A stretch of DNA of 64,000 nucleotides from NCBI GenBank assembly GCA_003971905.1, contig RSEE01000121.1:1-64000 (forward strand), written 5' to 3'. This stretch comes from Moniliella sp. 'wahieum'. Taxonomy: Eukaryota; Basidiomycota; Moniliellomycetes; Moniliellales; Moniliellaceae. The translations under genes were made by a program, and so were the position numbers. Positions 9,890-24,200 of this stretch are shown here, one piece after another (the stretch's first letter is position 1; every line of letters begins with the position of its first letter). The notes under the pieces were generated by a model that was not told where the DNA came from, ran no database searches, and saw only the letters and a list, made by a program, of their open reading frames with translations.

Positions 9890-12548
9890 TTACCACGGGG
9901 GAATGCCGACGGTGGTGCCGACCGTGGCGCCATCGACGTTGCAGATGGTAAGAATGGCATTGATCACACCGGCCAACCCTTCGCCTGCGACCATGCCACC
10001 TGCCAAAGCGTAGCCATACAAGTCAAATGAGCGCGGGTTCTTCTTCATCCAAAAGTGCACGGCCGTTGCGCCGATGGACATGGCAATGGGGTAGTACAGC
10101 TGCGGCGTGACGAATGCCAGTCCGGCCGAGTTGAAGTTAGGAAAGAAAATGTGGTACCGTTTCGGGACGAACCATTGGCGGACGAAGACCAAGGCAAAGG
10201 AGAACAGGCCGAGGAAGAGTGCGACGAGGCCCAACTTGAGTGACGGAATAGCACCTGATTTCGTCACGGCTTCCGCTACTGCCGTCCAGGCCGATACGCT
10301 CGGGAGGGAGAACTTGCACGTCTCGATTGTTGCGTCGTTGATGCAGGGATAGGCCTTGGAGAAGAGCACGTACATGCCGACGGAGAAAGGAATGGCCCAT
10401 ACGGACCCAAATAGCATAGCCCAAAATTGAGCCCGCGGCGACGCACCGAGTAAATGTCCCGTCTTCATATCGCCGAGCATGTCTACGCCGTGCGAAGCGG
10501 CCGACGCAGAGATGGATCCGGCAACTAAATTTTCCATTTGAGCATGGGCGACCGAATGCACGCCTTCGGCCTGTACCACACCACCAATGATCAGTTGACT
10601 GGCCTTTGCACACGTCGAAATCGGATTAATGTCCGTCGCGCCCGAACTGGTCACTCCGACCGTCAAAAAGATCGCTGCCAAGAGTAATCCCAGCACGACG
10701 TTGCCCACATTGACATGGTACTGTCCCCCACACACGCCCATCGTCACTGCACTCGCAATCAAAATCCCAATCACACACCACCACCACGGAACTTGCTCCG
10801 AAGGGGGGGCAGGATCGTAAATTTTTCATCTGGATCCCTGTGCGCCCGGTTTCTCCCCCGCCCCCCGAGCGCAGCGGTTGCCCGATGACTCACTTTGGCA
10901 CTTGCGTGCCGCACCAGGCCACACAACGCTTGGTAAATCGGTTTCCATTCACCAATACCTCGCCTAGCGAACTGAACAGCATCAGCGAGACTCCGATCCA
11001 CAGTAGTGCGTACCTGCTCGCACCAAACACGGTTTCCAACATAAGTGGGGTACAGGTTAGCTCTCCGCGTCTCTCACCTCCTCCCTTTTGTGAGGAGCGG
11101 GGGGGGGGGGGGGGGTACAATGATCAAGATCATGACCAAGACCAAGACCAAGCCAATAGAAGAGAAGAGAAAAGAAAAGAAGACGTACCGAGGAGATACG
11201 TTGCCATTAGGCGTTCCCGGTACAGGGCCTTTCATGGACATGTAATTCCAGGCATAAGGATTTTCAGGGGACTGTTTCCCACGGCCCACTTGGTCGCGAC
11301 AAAGCTCGGTGCCATAATACCCCAGGCCAGTACCGCGCCAAACAGGTATGAGTAACTTGCGTTCGTCCCGCTCAACATGCCGGCTCCCACGAACGCTGGT
11401 GTGAGCTCAATGGACCACCCGTAGTTGTTCCCTGATAGCGCGCCTTTCCCCCCACTTGTACAGCCAGTAGAACACGTACCAGTCCTTCAGGACTGCGTGG
11501 AGGCCAGCAATTAAACCAACACCAACGTAAAGGCAAAACGTCCAGCCGCGCACACGATCAAACCAACCCGAAAGAAAGTGAAAAGGAAAAAGAAAAAGAA
11601 AAAAGAAGAAAGAAAGAAAGAAGAAATAGCATCCTGGGTCAGCATCCTCAGCCTTCATCAACAGCCTCTCACCAACAAGATCATAGTATCATTTTTTGCG
11701 TCCACCATGGCAACTGGTGGATGGACAGAGGAGAGGGAATATAACGTACTTCCCGCGGCATACGTGTTGACGACACAAAACACAATAGAGGCAATCATGG
11801 CAACCAAGAGACAGCGTGTCTTCTTCTTGAGTGTCACATCGCCCGAACCGACCGAGTGGAGAGCACGAATAGTAAATGCCGTTGCCGAGGGCGTGGGGAA
11901 GACCAACTTTTGCTTGAGAATGTAAAACTTGCGGAACGGAGGGACGACAAACACACCAAAAAACGCACAGGCAAGCGTCAAGGTGAACAACCGTCCGAAA
12001 TCCGACACGGGATCTTTAAGTAACCCTAACCGGTACATGGGGGATAGCAGAAACGAATTGACTTGTCAACCCCCTGAGGCCGTGGCAGTCGATTGGATCG
12101 TTACGTTTTCCCGTGGTCCAAAGTGACCACCTACAATGGGCAAACGACAAATCGACTTGATTATCGCCGCGCCCAATAAGGACCCAAACAACGACGCTCC
12201 AAATGTGAACCCAGTCATTAGGCCAAGGTAGACATTCGATGCTGCCACCACAAGGCCAAGCACCGTGCCCACCGTCAACGCTCGTACCGTCAACGCTGGT
12301 CCCGTTTCTTCCGGTACATCGCTCATGTCCAACGGATCGCCCTTGGTCATATCGAATGGCTCGTACACGCTCCCCGCGGATCCGGTCGAACCGTCCCGCG
12401 GAAGCTCATTTACCACCACATCTTGCTCCTCCATCGACCGTTTCTTCTCGGCCAATACAGGGTCCGAGTACCGCCCCTCGGACTCGGGCCCCGAGATGTG
12501 GCCCAGGATCTTGTCCCCCTCCAGGTCAGGCCGGAACGTGTCGGCCAT
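9890..12548 (-). CDS. Oligopeptide transporter (OPT superfamily) with several frame breaks
   Basis: Polytopic proton-coupled importer of the OPT superfamily (small peptides or metal chelates); the substrate cannot be read from sequence. Exon 1 is 12548-11750. It starts MADTFRPDLEGDKILGHI, has a hydrophilic cytosolic region, then the first membrane segments, with ASNVYLGLMTGFTFGASLFG, RENVTIQSTATASGG and MYRLGLL. Exon 2, probably 11633-11187, carries the YVGVGLIAGL and TPAFVGAGMLSGTNASY motifs. Exon 3 is 11013-9890 with RYALLWIGVSLML, QYHVNVGNVVLG, SGATDINPISTC, MENLVAGSISASAASH and GEGLAGVINAIL. About six single-base breaks fall mostly in homopolymers: 12070-12074, 12039-12043, 11448-11453, 11275-11277, near 10980, and 10803-10809. 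Intron 2 contains a 17-base G run (11099-11115). It is either a decaying gene or, given that CRM1 and CDK1 are also broken, a poorly polished one. Confidence 0.85.
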
Positions 12549-15500
12549 GGTGGGAAGAGTAGAGGAAACGCAGAAAAAGCGAAAGCCAAAGGAAAAAGGC
12601 AAGGGCAAGGCAAAGGAAAGAAGAGAGAACGCGGGAAAGAGGTTCGGATACAGAGGAAGAAAGCAAGAAGAGAACAGGAAAAGGGGCAGGGGTATAATAT
12701 AGTCCGGTGGCACAACAGGGGTAGGTTCGCCTCGCCGGATCTCAAACGTCTCCATCTCCTCTCTCTCGCTACGTATAGTGTGGGATTCAGTGGTCAGTGG
12801 AGTGCAATGCTTAATGCCACGGGCTCTGAATGATGATCCCTTTTTTTCCGTCCGGTGTGGCACCAGTCTCGCCCCGCCTGCCACGCGCCACGCGTCGGTT
12901 TATCGGCGCGCAGCAGCGGCACAGCCAGCCTGGCCCACACAGGCCTAGACCCAGGCTAGACGGGCGATTGGCAATTGGCGATTGGCGATTGTGGGTGCGA
13001 TTGTGGGTGCGATTGTGCGGTTGCCCAGCCCAACTGGAAACCCACTGGGATGGTTGAACGGTAATTACCCCAGATGGGATACTAGAGTTTGGGATGGTGG
13101 ATAGTGGGGAATTGCAACCGCAGCAGGTGGGCGCGCCGCACTATACCGCTCTGGTCACTGGTCACTGGTCACTGGTCACCGGTCACCGCTCACCGCTCAC
13201 CACGTGGTTGGCCGCCCGTCGGCGTGGCAGTTGGCTTGGCATAAGCTTGGCATCCGCGCGACAGATGTACTTGACTTGCGACTTGCCGCTGGGCATGGCC
13301 ACCGCACACCGCACACGGTGGGCGCCTGCTTCCCCCAGATTCACGCCAAGCGTCCCGTCAGAGGCAAGAGGCAAGAGCTGGTCCAGTCCCTCGTTAGGCA
13401 CTCGCTTAGGCACGCGGTAAGAGTCACACTAGTCAGACTTCCAGTCAAGCAACACAGGCGACCTGCCTAACCAGCCTAATCGGTGACTAGCCTACCCGGT
13501 AACACCGGTAACATGCATAACATGCATAACATGTAACCAGCCAGACGGCAGGTTGTCGCGAAGCCGGAACAACCTCAACTTTTTGACTGGAAGCTTCAAG
13601 CCAAGCTTTAGGCGTCCCGTACCGCGTGGACACTCAGTACCCTCTGCCCACGGCCTGCCCACGGCCTGCCGTTGCCCCCTGCCAATCCAGACTCTAAGAT
13701 CTAAGGCCTAAGGCTTAACCGGTTATACCCTGTACCCGCTCCCCAGCAGGCGAGGTATCGACCGGTCCCGCATGGCCTGCGTGCGCGAGCACTGCCGCAG
13801 TGACCGATGACCAGGGAGGGACTCGTGGGGCATGATGCATGGTGGGGGCGCGTTTCAGTGAGTTATTGTCGTGGTACATTGACATGTTGCATGCTATTGA
13901 GGTGTGCCCTGGTGTGCCTGTGCCCTGGTGTGCCTTGGCGGATGTGAAGCACGTGAAGCACGTGAAGCTTGAAGCTTGAAGCTTGAAGGTGGGTTTGGGT
14001 GAATCAGTTACGCTAGGTACAGGTCCTACTTACGGTATCATACTTGCGCGCTGTGCTACTGGCGATTCCCGAGTCGGCGAGATACCTCGATAATCGATAA
14101 CCTTTGCGATACCATTGGTGGGCCCCGGCACACGGAGAGTGTCCGCACAACAGCCTGGGTCACCGGTCAACCTGCCCGCAGGAGGCGAGTGCGATTAACG
14201 ATTAAATGATTGACGTTTGGCCTTGGCCCTCACGTGGTGAGGCGTCGCGTGAGGGCGTGAGGGGCGTACCTGAGGCCTGGCAGTGCGTTTTTCCCCCGTC
14301 GGGCCTGGCCAGGGACTGGGCTAGGTATGGCATATCGGTGGGTTCGGTGCCGCCGCTGTACAGTAGGCTGCTGGAAGATTAAGACCAGAGATCTACGGCC
14401 AGCTGTGTGTGTTGCGTGGCCAGAAGGTTACAAGCAGATCGCACAGGGCAGCCACACGCCGGTTTCAAGCGCCATTAACCATTCCATATTCCAGGCCATA
14501 TTGCACGTGCGCCCAACACGCACACGGTAGGCGTGACGCGTGAGGCCTCAGGCGGGAGGCCAAGCTTCGGAGATCTAAGGCTTGGCTATTAGTGACTACA
14601 CAATAACGGGAGCGATTGGAATCCGACCGAGTTGGTGACGCGTGACGAGTGACTAGCTCAGGGCCCCATCGGCCCACTCTGTTCGTCTCTCCCGGAGGAT
14701 CGAGAGTGGCGAGTGGGGGCAGGTACATGCCAAGCGTACCCTTCATTTGCATCCCTCGCACCATCTGCATCATTACTCGGTACTGCATTACTAGTTACTA
14801 GTTAGTTCCTCATTAGTCGTTCCTCTCTGGGCATCCCCTGCTGCATCGATATTCCATTCGGTTCGGTTCGGTTCGGTTCGGTTCGCTGGGCAGGTTGCAT
14901 GTGCGAACCAAGAAGGTTGCAGCCATCGACCATCGACCATTGACCATCGGACTCCTGCCGACGGTCAATCTTGAAGCTCTTGAAGCTTGAAGTTCAAGCT
15001 TGAGCTTGATAAATCATCATGCATCAATCTCCATCCCCTCCCACTATAGCGACGTACTACGGCAGGCAGACGGCGCGGTCTGAGCTCTGAGCTACCACAA
15101 GTAGTAGATGAGCGAGAACAAGAACGAGGTACCGAGTTGAACGTTGAGACGTTGAGCGAAGATGTGGCGGTGGTATGGAAGAACATAGGAATGCCCTCCA
15201 GCAGTGTCTACTACTCGTGCGGCGTACAAAAAAAATGTAAACGTTGAACCCAGCTAGGGCAGTGCCACTCACAACAGCCACTGCGGGTGCAACACCACCG
15301 TCCAGTAACCATTGCATCAGGTACGACACGCTCCGAGGGGCTCTGATCGATGATCCTCCGAGACGAAGTGCCGCGGATCGAGGCATCTACATCTACATCT
15401 ACATTTAATATTTACTCTCCATCTACATCCACATGTCACAGCCGGAGCGTACAACGGGATTCCGATTCCGCGTTATTAATATTGGCCGCAGCAAGCCCTC

Positions 15501-16668
15501 GGGCCTATAGTATAAGGCCGAACATGACATACACCATGCACCATGCACCATCGCGCGATAAACCAGTTGTTGCATTGGGTCCAACCCCCGCGGGCGTCTG
15601 CGCTCTGTCCTCTGCCCATCCCACCCATGCACATTGCATGGACCGCATGGTCATCCTGTCAGTCTATATGGACAGGATATAGACACACCAGCTCTACCCC
15701 AGCTCTCTCTGGTGCACGTGGTCGCTTCCCACCGCGCCAATCCACTGCCGCCACACCAGAAGCGGTTGAACGTTGATATCTCGATGGACAAAACTCGATC
15801 CCATCGTATGCTACAAGCTGCAAGCTTCACTACTGGGACTGAGGCGGGAGCACGGTAGCGCGTGAAGCGCAAGGCCTGAGGGCCGGGTATAAGGCCTAAG
15901 GCTAAGGCGCGCCCAGTCTTGCCCCCCCCCCTCTGAGACCTGGGGCTGAGCGCCAGAAGCAGGAGGCGTCCATCTCGTCACGCATCAATCTCGTCAATCT
16001 CGCACTAAATACTTGATACGGAACACGTGTCTCAGGACTCAGGGCTCCAGCCTTTAGTCCGATCTCAGACTCAGGTCTCAGATCCGGCCGGTTCGCGCGT
16101 TAGCGCTTAGTGGCTTCGCGCTGATATAGGGAGTGGCACACCTCCCTCAGTCCTCAGTTCTCCGTACCTCAGGCCTCAGTGGTGAGAAGGAGGGCTGTAG
16201 GGGGGGTGTATATTGTAGGCCGGATCGGTACCCACAAGGTGCACAAGTATGAGACTCGTATCGAGAGTCCATGGTGCACCATATGCATATGCATGGAGAC
16301 GGACAAAATTGGCATTCCCAATCTTTCCAGTGAGGACTTTTCTAGTGACTTGTAGCTTGACTCTTCTGAAGCTTGAAGCTTGAAGCTTGAAGGTGAAACC
16401 ACGAGCGGTTGCAGTTGAACGTACGGAACGTTGAACGTGACATGTGACAAAAGGACAACGCGAGGTCGGCAGGTCCCAATTCATACGATGGCGATAAGAC
16501 GACAAAACTGACAAGAGAAGCAAGCCCAAACCAAAAGACCGCCGCGGGGTACCGAGTCGTCGCAGGGCCATTCTGGTGCCCAGGGGGAAACGCAGCGGCG
16601 GCCACCCAACTCTCTCTTGTTGTATCGCCGTTTCTCGCCGACGGTGTGATGCGCCGTGCCAGGCACGC

Positions 16669-16823
16669 GAACAGAACAGAACAGAACAGAACAGAACAGA
16701 ACAGAACAGACAGACAGAACAGAACAGAAACAGAACAGAACAGAACAGAACAGAACAGAACAGAACAGAACAGAACAGAACAGAACAGAACAGAACAGAA
16801 CAGAACAGAACAGAACAGAACAG
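16669..16823. repeat. GAACA pentanucleotide array
   Basis: About 155 bp of GAACA repeats, roughly 30 units, interrupted near 16707-16717 by CAGACAGAC and later by one 6-base unit. The complementary strand gives an open frame rich in FCSVL repeats that is an artefact of the 5-bp period. Confidence 0.97.
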
Positions 16824-17129
16824 TGTCTTCTGTCGCCCCCACTTTTGTTGCGGCTCTACGACTCCGGATCTCACGCTACAACCCACACCCGCGGCGCCGA
16901 TCGAATCGAATCGATCCGAACCCAACCCAACACGCCAGCCAGGTCCCAGACAGACAGACAGACCGACAGACAGACAGGGTGAACGGAATGCTACATTCGA
17001 GGCGCAACGCAGCGACACGCACTGAATGACACGTACTGAACGACACGCATCAAGCGTCAAGGTCTCCCCCCCCCGCCTCGTCCCGGCTGGTGTATGTGCA
17101 CGGACCAAATGTCACATAATACGGCGAGG

Positions 17130-17480
17130 GAGGGATGAGGAGGGGAAAAAGACAGAGAGAGGCATCGAGAGAGAGAGAGGGGGGGGAGGGGACGAGCATG
17201 GACCAAAAGCGGTTCGGGCGGCAAGGAGAGCAGAGGTGGGGCGGGACTGTATGCATGCGAACGGAGAGAGGGGGAGGCAGATCGAGAGCGGTAGGAGGGA
17301 GACACAGAGATCGAGAGACAGAGAGGCAAAAGGTAGAGGCAGAGGGAAAAGGCAGAGGGAAAAGGTAGAGGTAGAGGTAGAGGTTGAGGTTGAGAGCCAG
17401 GACAGAAAGACACAGCGAAGGGGCGGGGGGCGGAGCGAGCACGCAGGAATGAGAGAGGTAAGAGCTAAGATAGGGGAGTA
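17130..17480. repeat. Purine-rich (GA) low-complexity tract
   Basis: Strand-asymmetric purine-rich DNA with GAGAGAGAGAGG, AGGGAAAAGGCAGAGGG and AGAGGTAGAGGTAGAGGTTG repeats. It lies about 400 bp beyond the CDK1 stop. No gene is present. Confidence 0.75.
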
Positions 17481-17903
17481 ACGTGGGGCAAGGACAAAGG
17501 GCGAAAAGAGGGCATCGAGGACAAAAGGCAAGATGAGAAGGTTCTTCGACAGACCAACACTTAAACACTTAACACTTCCCCTTGCCCTTGGCTTTGGATG
17601 GAGGCTGTGGCCGCCACGTCACCCGCGTCAACAGGCGCTCCGACCATGCCTGCCCACGCGCGATCGCACAGCACGAAGAAACGAAACAAACACGCACGAT
17701 GGAGATCCAAGGGAGGGAGGACTCGGACCAGTTGCCTCCCGTCCCCTCTCCATCATACTTCCTTCCCCCCCCCCCCCTTTGTCCTCCCTCTCGCCTCGTG
17801 GGTTGCGCCCCTCGCGGCGCGTTTCCCCCCCCCCCCCCCCCATCACACAGCGCCACGACGACGCGACATCCACCCCGACCCTACCCACCCACAGGGAGCC
17901 AGC

Positions 17904-19250
<1,347 letters not shown>

Positions 19251-19969
19251 GGCGGGGGTGGAGGTGGGGGTGGTGGGGGGGAGGGTGGGCGCAGGAAGAG
19301 GAAGAGGAGGAGGAGGTACGACCTACCTGCCCGCCCCAAAGACGCCGGCCGTGGCTGGTTGCCCTGCCAACGGTGACTTGTCATCCACCGAGCCACGCGC
19401 CCTGGGGCACGGGGGCAGTGGCGGGCACGGGCAAGTGGTCCGCGGCCCGCAGAGGCACTGTCCCACCTTGGTTGGCATGTGCCCGCACAGCGCCAGTGTC
19501 CCCCACCACGCGGCGCGGAACCCTGCTACGTGTTTGTTCCGAATCAACACGCACGGCCCTCCACCACCATAACCACCACTGTCGCCACCACCGTCTCCAC
19601 CACCACTACCGCCATCCCCATCCCCATCCCCATCCCCACTTCCATTTCCATTTCCATTTCCATCCGCCTCGTCAGACTCGCCTGCCCATTCATTCGTTCT
19701 GGTGCGCTGGTCCCTTCAGTGGTCCACGTCCCACGTTCCACGCTCCACGCGTCCTGGGGTTAGTGCGTAGAGGCGGGCACCGCCCAGCGTGAGCAACAGA
19801 GTACGCAGGCACTTGGTGGTGAGAGAGTGAGATTGGAGATTGGAGAGACAAGAGACGAGAGACAAGAGACGAGAGACGAGAGACGAGAGACGCAGCAGCG
19901 CCACTGGCCGCTGCCTCGGCACAGCCCTCCACCCGCTCTCTGTCTCCCATTCATTCGGCCGAGCCCGAC

Positions 19970-20597
19970 TCAGCCGGCTAGAGCGCCGGCTGGCCCGCCC
20001 CAGCAGGCCTCTTCGCCTCCGCCACTGGGCCATCAAGTTGTCGTGCTCAGTATCGAACTCGAACGGGGGGGGGGGGGCTGTTTCCACCGCCTCGGCGTGC
20101 AGGACGCGTGTCGGGGGCTGCACGCGGCCGGGGACCGGCGCCAGCAAAGTAGTGCGACCTTGCTCGCCAAAACAGTAGAGTAGCGGTACCAGACACAGCC
20201 ACACAGGGAGCAGTCCAGCTGCGGTCCTATAAGCGCCGCTCGGACTTGCGCTTGACCGCGTGGGTCGCAAGTGGGACAGAGTAGGGTGGCCTTGCTGCGC
20301 AACGTGCTCTGCAGCGTTGCAAGTCAGCTGAGCGTAATCCACTTGGGTTTGGGGGCGGCTGGTTTGGGCCGGGTTGGGCCGGGTTGCCCCCCCCCCCCGC
20401 GGGCACCGAGGCAGCTGTGGCGACCACCGTTGGGGGTCCGTTTGCGGCAGGGCACCACCATGACCCGGTTCGTGCAGGGCAACCGTGTGCGCTCGCTCGT
20501 CCTCGTCCCTTGGGCCGGACTGCTCTAGCTTGACGCTGCTGGGCCCGAGCGCTTGGTGTCGCCCTTCGGGTTGGGACCAACAATCAGGAATCAGCAA
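19970..20597 (-). CDS. Doubtful zinc-ribbon-like open frame
   Basis: A minus-strand stretch that, when read across two neighbouring frames, gives a cysteine-rich segment: LLCPTC, about 20 residues on LDCSLCGCVWYRYS, then PPPPFEFDTEHDNLMAQWRR in the second frame. Paired CxxC motifs with the second pair followed by aromatic and basic residues recall zinc ribbons or GATA-type fingers. The upstream part is Pro/Gly-rich and could be disordered. Evidence against a gene: no single frame holds both halves, no intron signal was found, and the region is low complexity. I do not recognise a family and would not assign a function. Confidence 0.22.
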
Positions 20598-21161
20598 TCA
20601 GTAATCACTAGCACTCCCGAAAAAGGAGAATGCGCGCGTATTGCTCTACACCTGCTTCCGAGGAAACACACCCTGCACGAAGGTAGGTTATTGCGCGTTA
20701 TAGTACCTTCCCCCCACACGTGGCTGCTCTGCGCGCGTGCTCGCTGGCACCTCAGTGGGGCGCCCTATCCATTCCCACTGCGCATGCTTTAGGGTCTGCC
20801 CACGCGCACACTTGACACCAACAGAGGAGGGGACAACGCGGAGGGTACGTGGCGCGTTGCGAGTCCCGTCGCTGTCATGCTCGCCGACCTCGTGGCGACC
20901 GGCAATCAAGCATCAAGCTAATAGCATCAAGCTAAAAGCATCAAGCTAAAAGCATCAAGTTGGTCAGTCAGATCTGGCCACTCGGTACGCGAAGCGGGAC
21001 GCGGGGATTCCGCACGTCCCGGGCCCCGACCACGTGGGTTGCACTGCATCCTGTCACATGTCACCCGCGATTGCGAACTAGAATACCTGCCGCGCCCCCA
21101 CCTCCAATCCACCCCCGCCGAGGACAAAGCCAAGGCAGCCGGGTTTGCTTCACCTCATCAT

Positions 21162-21224
21162 CCACCTCGTCCACCTCGTCCACCTCGTCCACCTCGTCCA
21201 CCTCGTCCACCTCGTCCACCTCGT
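21162..21224. repeat. 9-bp minisatellite (CCACCTCGT), seven copies
   Basis: Seven perfect head-to-tail copies of CCACCTCGT. All frames across it are open because the period is divisible by three, producing spurious Thr-Ser-Ser or Val-Asp-Glu repeats. Confidence 0.97.
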
Positions 21225-24200
21225 CCTCCGCACCCACTCCACCTTGCTCCATCCCTCTGCCCGCAGGATGGTCGCCGTCCCACGCCTCACCCTCGACCCA
21301 AACGTACCGTGTGCTCGTCTCGCACGCACGTTGTGCCCACGGCAACGGGAACGACAAGCGTACTTGGGCGATCGGATCGGATCGGATCGGATCGGATCGG
21401 GCTGGGATGGGATGGGATGGACTTGCGACCACGGGCGGAGGGCCAACTTAGATGGAGCGACGTACACCCCCCCCTTACCCCTTGTCACTGATGTGGATGG
21501 GGATGGGGATACGGATGGGGATGGGGATGTGGATGTGGTGGGCGAGGGGAGGCACGGAGGGTTGTAGGTGTTCCCCCGTCCAAATCCAGGTCCAGGTCCA
21601 GGTTTCTGTCCTGATCCCAGTTCAGACGCAGGGTACCGGAGAGGCAAGCCACCTTGAGTGAGTGCCAACGTTGCTGGCGATTGGTACCACGTGCCCTCTG
21701 CGTAGAGGTTCGGAGAGGTGCACGGGTACGTGTAGGCCACCGCGCAGGATAGGAGGAGGTGGCAGATAGGTATAGGTGCAGAGGGTAGGCTGCGTGGATG
21801 TACCTCCCCACCCGGGCCGGTGCCCAATCCACCACCTTCTGTTTCAGTTGTTTGTCTCCGCCAGCACGATCGGTGTCAGACCATGCGCCCCACGCTCTGA
21901 CCTATGCCTAGGGGTCAGGCCACCAGTCCGGGCCTGATCTCGACTGCGAATGCGAATGCGAATGCGAATGCGAATGCCAATGTATGCGAATGCCAATGTG
22001 AATGCCAATGCGAATGTCATTGCCAACGGGCAAGAGGAGAAGTAAGTTGCGATAGAGTCGCGCGTGCCAGATGCAGTACGGCCCGACACGGTAGCCGAGA
22101 GTCCAACGAGCACTTTGGGCCCCCTTTTTTATCCGTCCTATCCGTTCTATCTGTTCATACGTGCGGCCCAGCGAGCGGGGACGGGAATGGGTTAGGGAGC
22201 GATCGGAACGAGGGGGGCGAAGAACAGCCCTCGCTGGTCATCATAACCCGGCAACTGTCGCACTCCATCACTAATACACTCTTGTGAACTTATTTTCGCT
22301 ATTATACGCAAAAGCCACAGCAGGGCCAAACGCACCGCCGACATTGGTGCCTGCAGCACACCCACTGCCCACAGCTACTCTTGCGCTCGTTTGGCCTCCA
22401 ACCGGCGTGCTCGTCTCACAACAGACAATAGATTGCCAGTATCCCAACCGTCGTCCCTCACCTCCGTCGTCACCTCCCCTCCTCGTGGGACCAACTGTCG
22501 CAGCACTGGATTGGCCCTCTCACCGTCCGTTTCTACACTTTAACTCCGAGGCGAAACGATGCAGCGCGAAAAAAGGACCATGGACAACCAGGCTGGATGT
22601 GCGTTCGAGCGGCTTTTGTCATCGGCATCTCCCACAGTTGTCTCTTCCAGGTTCAGTTCTGCGTCTTGAGGGTAAACAGGCATGATTGTCACCCCAGTCA
22701 GCTGTTGCCCACCCATTGGTTCTTAGTTGTGGAGCTACCGAGAAGAAGTGGGACAAACGGTACCCTTCCACATGTATGCGGGTACGGCCCAAAAGCGACG
22801 CTGCCCACAGTGCCCTGTTCCGAGCACACCCGCGACTCTCACATAAAAGCAACGGAGGAGGTATCAATCCTCACGTTGGCCGCGACTCATCGACGGTGTA
22901 CGAATGAGGGGGGGGGGGAAGGGAGGTGAAGAGTGTTCTTCTATCTCTCGACGTGCCATTCGAGCCGTCGCGCCGTCGACCTTATCCGAACAACAAACGA
23001 GCGTTGTGCGTGGGCTCCCACTCCTGCCGCACCATCACCACAGTTCGTCAGCACGCACGTCCCCGGTCATGGTTCTGTCCCTCTCCCCCCTCTTTCTCTC
23101 GGCCCAACAGATCCACACCATACTGATGGGGGTGGTGGGTTTCCCCCCCGCTCGGAGCGCCGGCTGACAGTTGGTTCACCCAATCAACACTGTTGGTTAC
23201 CTGTTGTGTGCCCAGGCTGGAACTGGCACGCGGGGGGAACACCTGACATTGGTGCTAATTGCGCTTGCAACCTTGTGAACATCGCGAGATAACTGCTGTT
23301 TACGGTCAACGTTCAACGTTCCGGCCAACACGCTCAACGTCAGTGATGATGAACTTGACGCTTAAGCTTGGCCCCCGACACGACATGCGACCCACACTCA
23401 TCGTCTTGCACGTCGATTCGAAGCAACCTTTGGCGCCCGTGACGGCGGCAACCTGACTAGGCAGCGGCATCAGCGCTCCTCTGGGGACGGTACCAGTCCT
23501 GCGGGACAGCCATCGTCAGACCCGCATCACTTCTCCTCCACCGGCGCAACAGAGTATGGCTCTCTGTGCCGCTCACAGTCAGGCGTGACAGATGTGCTCG
23601 CCAAGGTGCTACCTCGCCCCTTCTTGCTCCAGCGCTGTCATGGCATGTTCCGCTTAGTAGTTGTCAGAAGGCTGATTTTCTCTTCCTCTCTTCCTCCACG
23701 GACATTGGATCGGTGGGAGAAGCCTCGACCATAGCGTCTCGGCCATGTCGAGACCCACAGCCTCCATGTCGCCCATGGGAGTGACGCGTCACACACACAC
23801 ACACACCGGCTGCTGGGCGTACTACCAGAGACGCGGTTCTGGATCTTCCTTGATCAGACCCCTTTGTGTCTGTCTCGCTCGCACGCGTTGGTTTATGGTG
23901 TGGTTGCTTCTCCTTTCCCTCTGGTACATTAGGCACCATTCCCCACAACCTCTGAATGAATACCATCGGCATCCAAACTAGCAATCCCTCGCCTTCAATC
24001 CCCAGCAGCGACTCGAAGTACTATCAGTAGTAATACCATCACCAAGTAATGACCCTCTCAAAGGTGTAGAATACAGAATACAACGCAACCATCTGTGATG
24101 CATGATGCATCAGTCGAGGCGTTTCAGTTCGCTCGGCCAAGATCTGTCGCCAAGTCTGCTCGAGGTGGGACGACGAGTTCAAGTCCCGCGCTCGTTTCCC

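Larger units (their letters stand above)
12549..17903. other. Gene-free, repeat-rich intergenic block
   Basis: About 5.4 kb between the OPT start and the CDK1 stop. No frame resembles a protein family. It is full of short repeats: ATTGGCGATT and GTGGGTGCGATT near 12965-13015, GGTCACT near 13152-13187, GGTTC near 14857-14884, the palindromic motif AAGCTTGAAGCTTGAAG near 13970, 14980 and 16370, the GAACA array at 16669-16823, and a purine tract at 17130-17480. C runs sit at 17765-17777 and 17825-17842. An exact 18-mer at 14633-14650 recurs at 60188-60205. Confidence 0.65.

Noticed and set aside
16176-17108. 310-codon minus-strand frame with FCSVL repeats
   Set aside because: It is generated by the GAACA pentanucleotide array and has no family resemblance.
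17050-17568. Leu/Pro/Ser-rich minus-strand frames opposite the purine tract
   Set aside because: They are pure low-complexity translations of a CT-rich strand in all three frames.
24150-24190. Possible tRNA T-arm (GAGTTCAAGTCCCGC)
   Set aside because: No matching A box, acceptor stem or anticodon arm at the right distance upstream.
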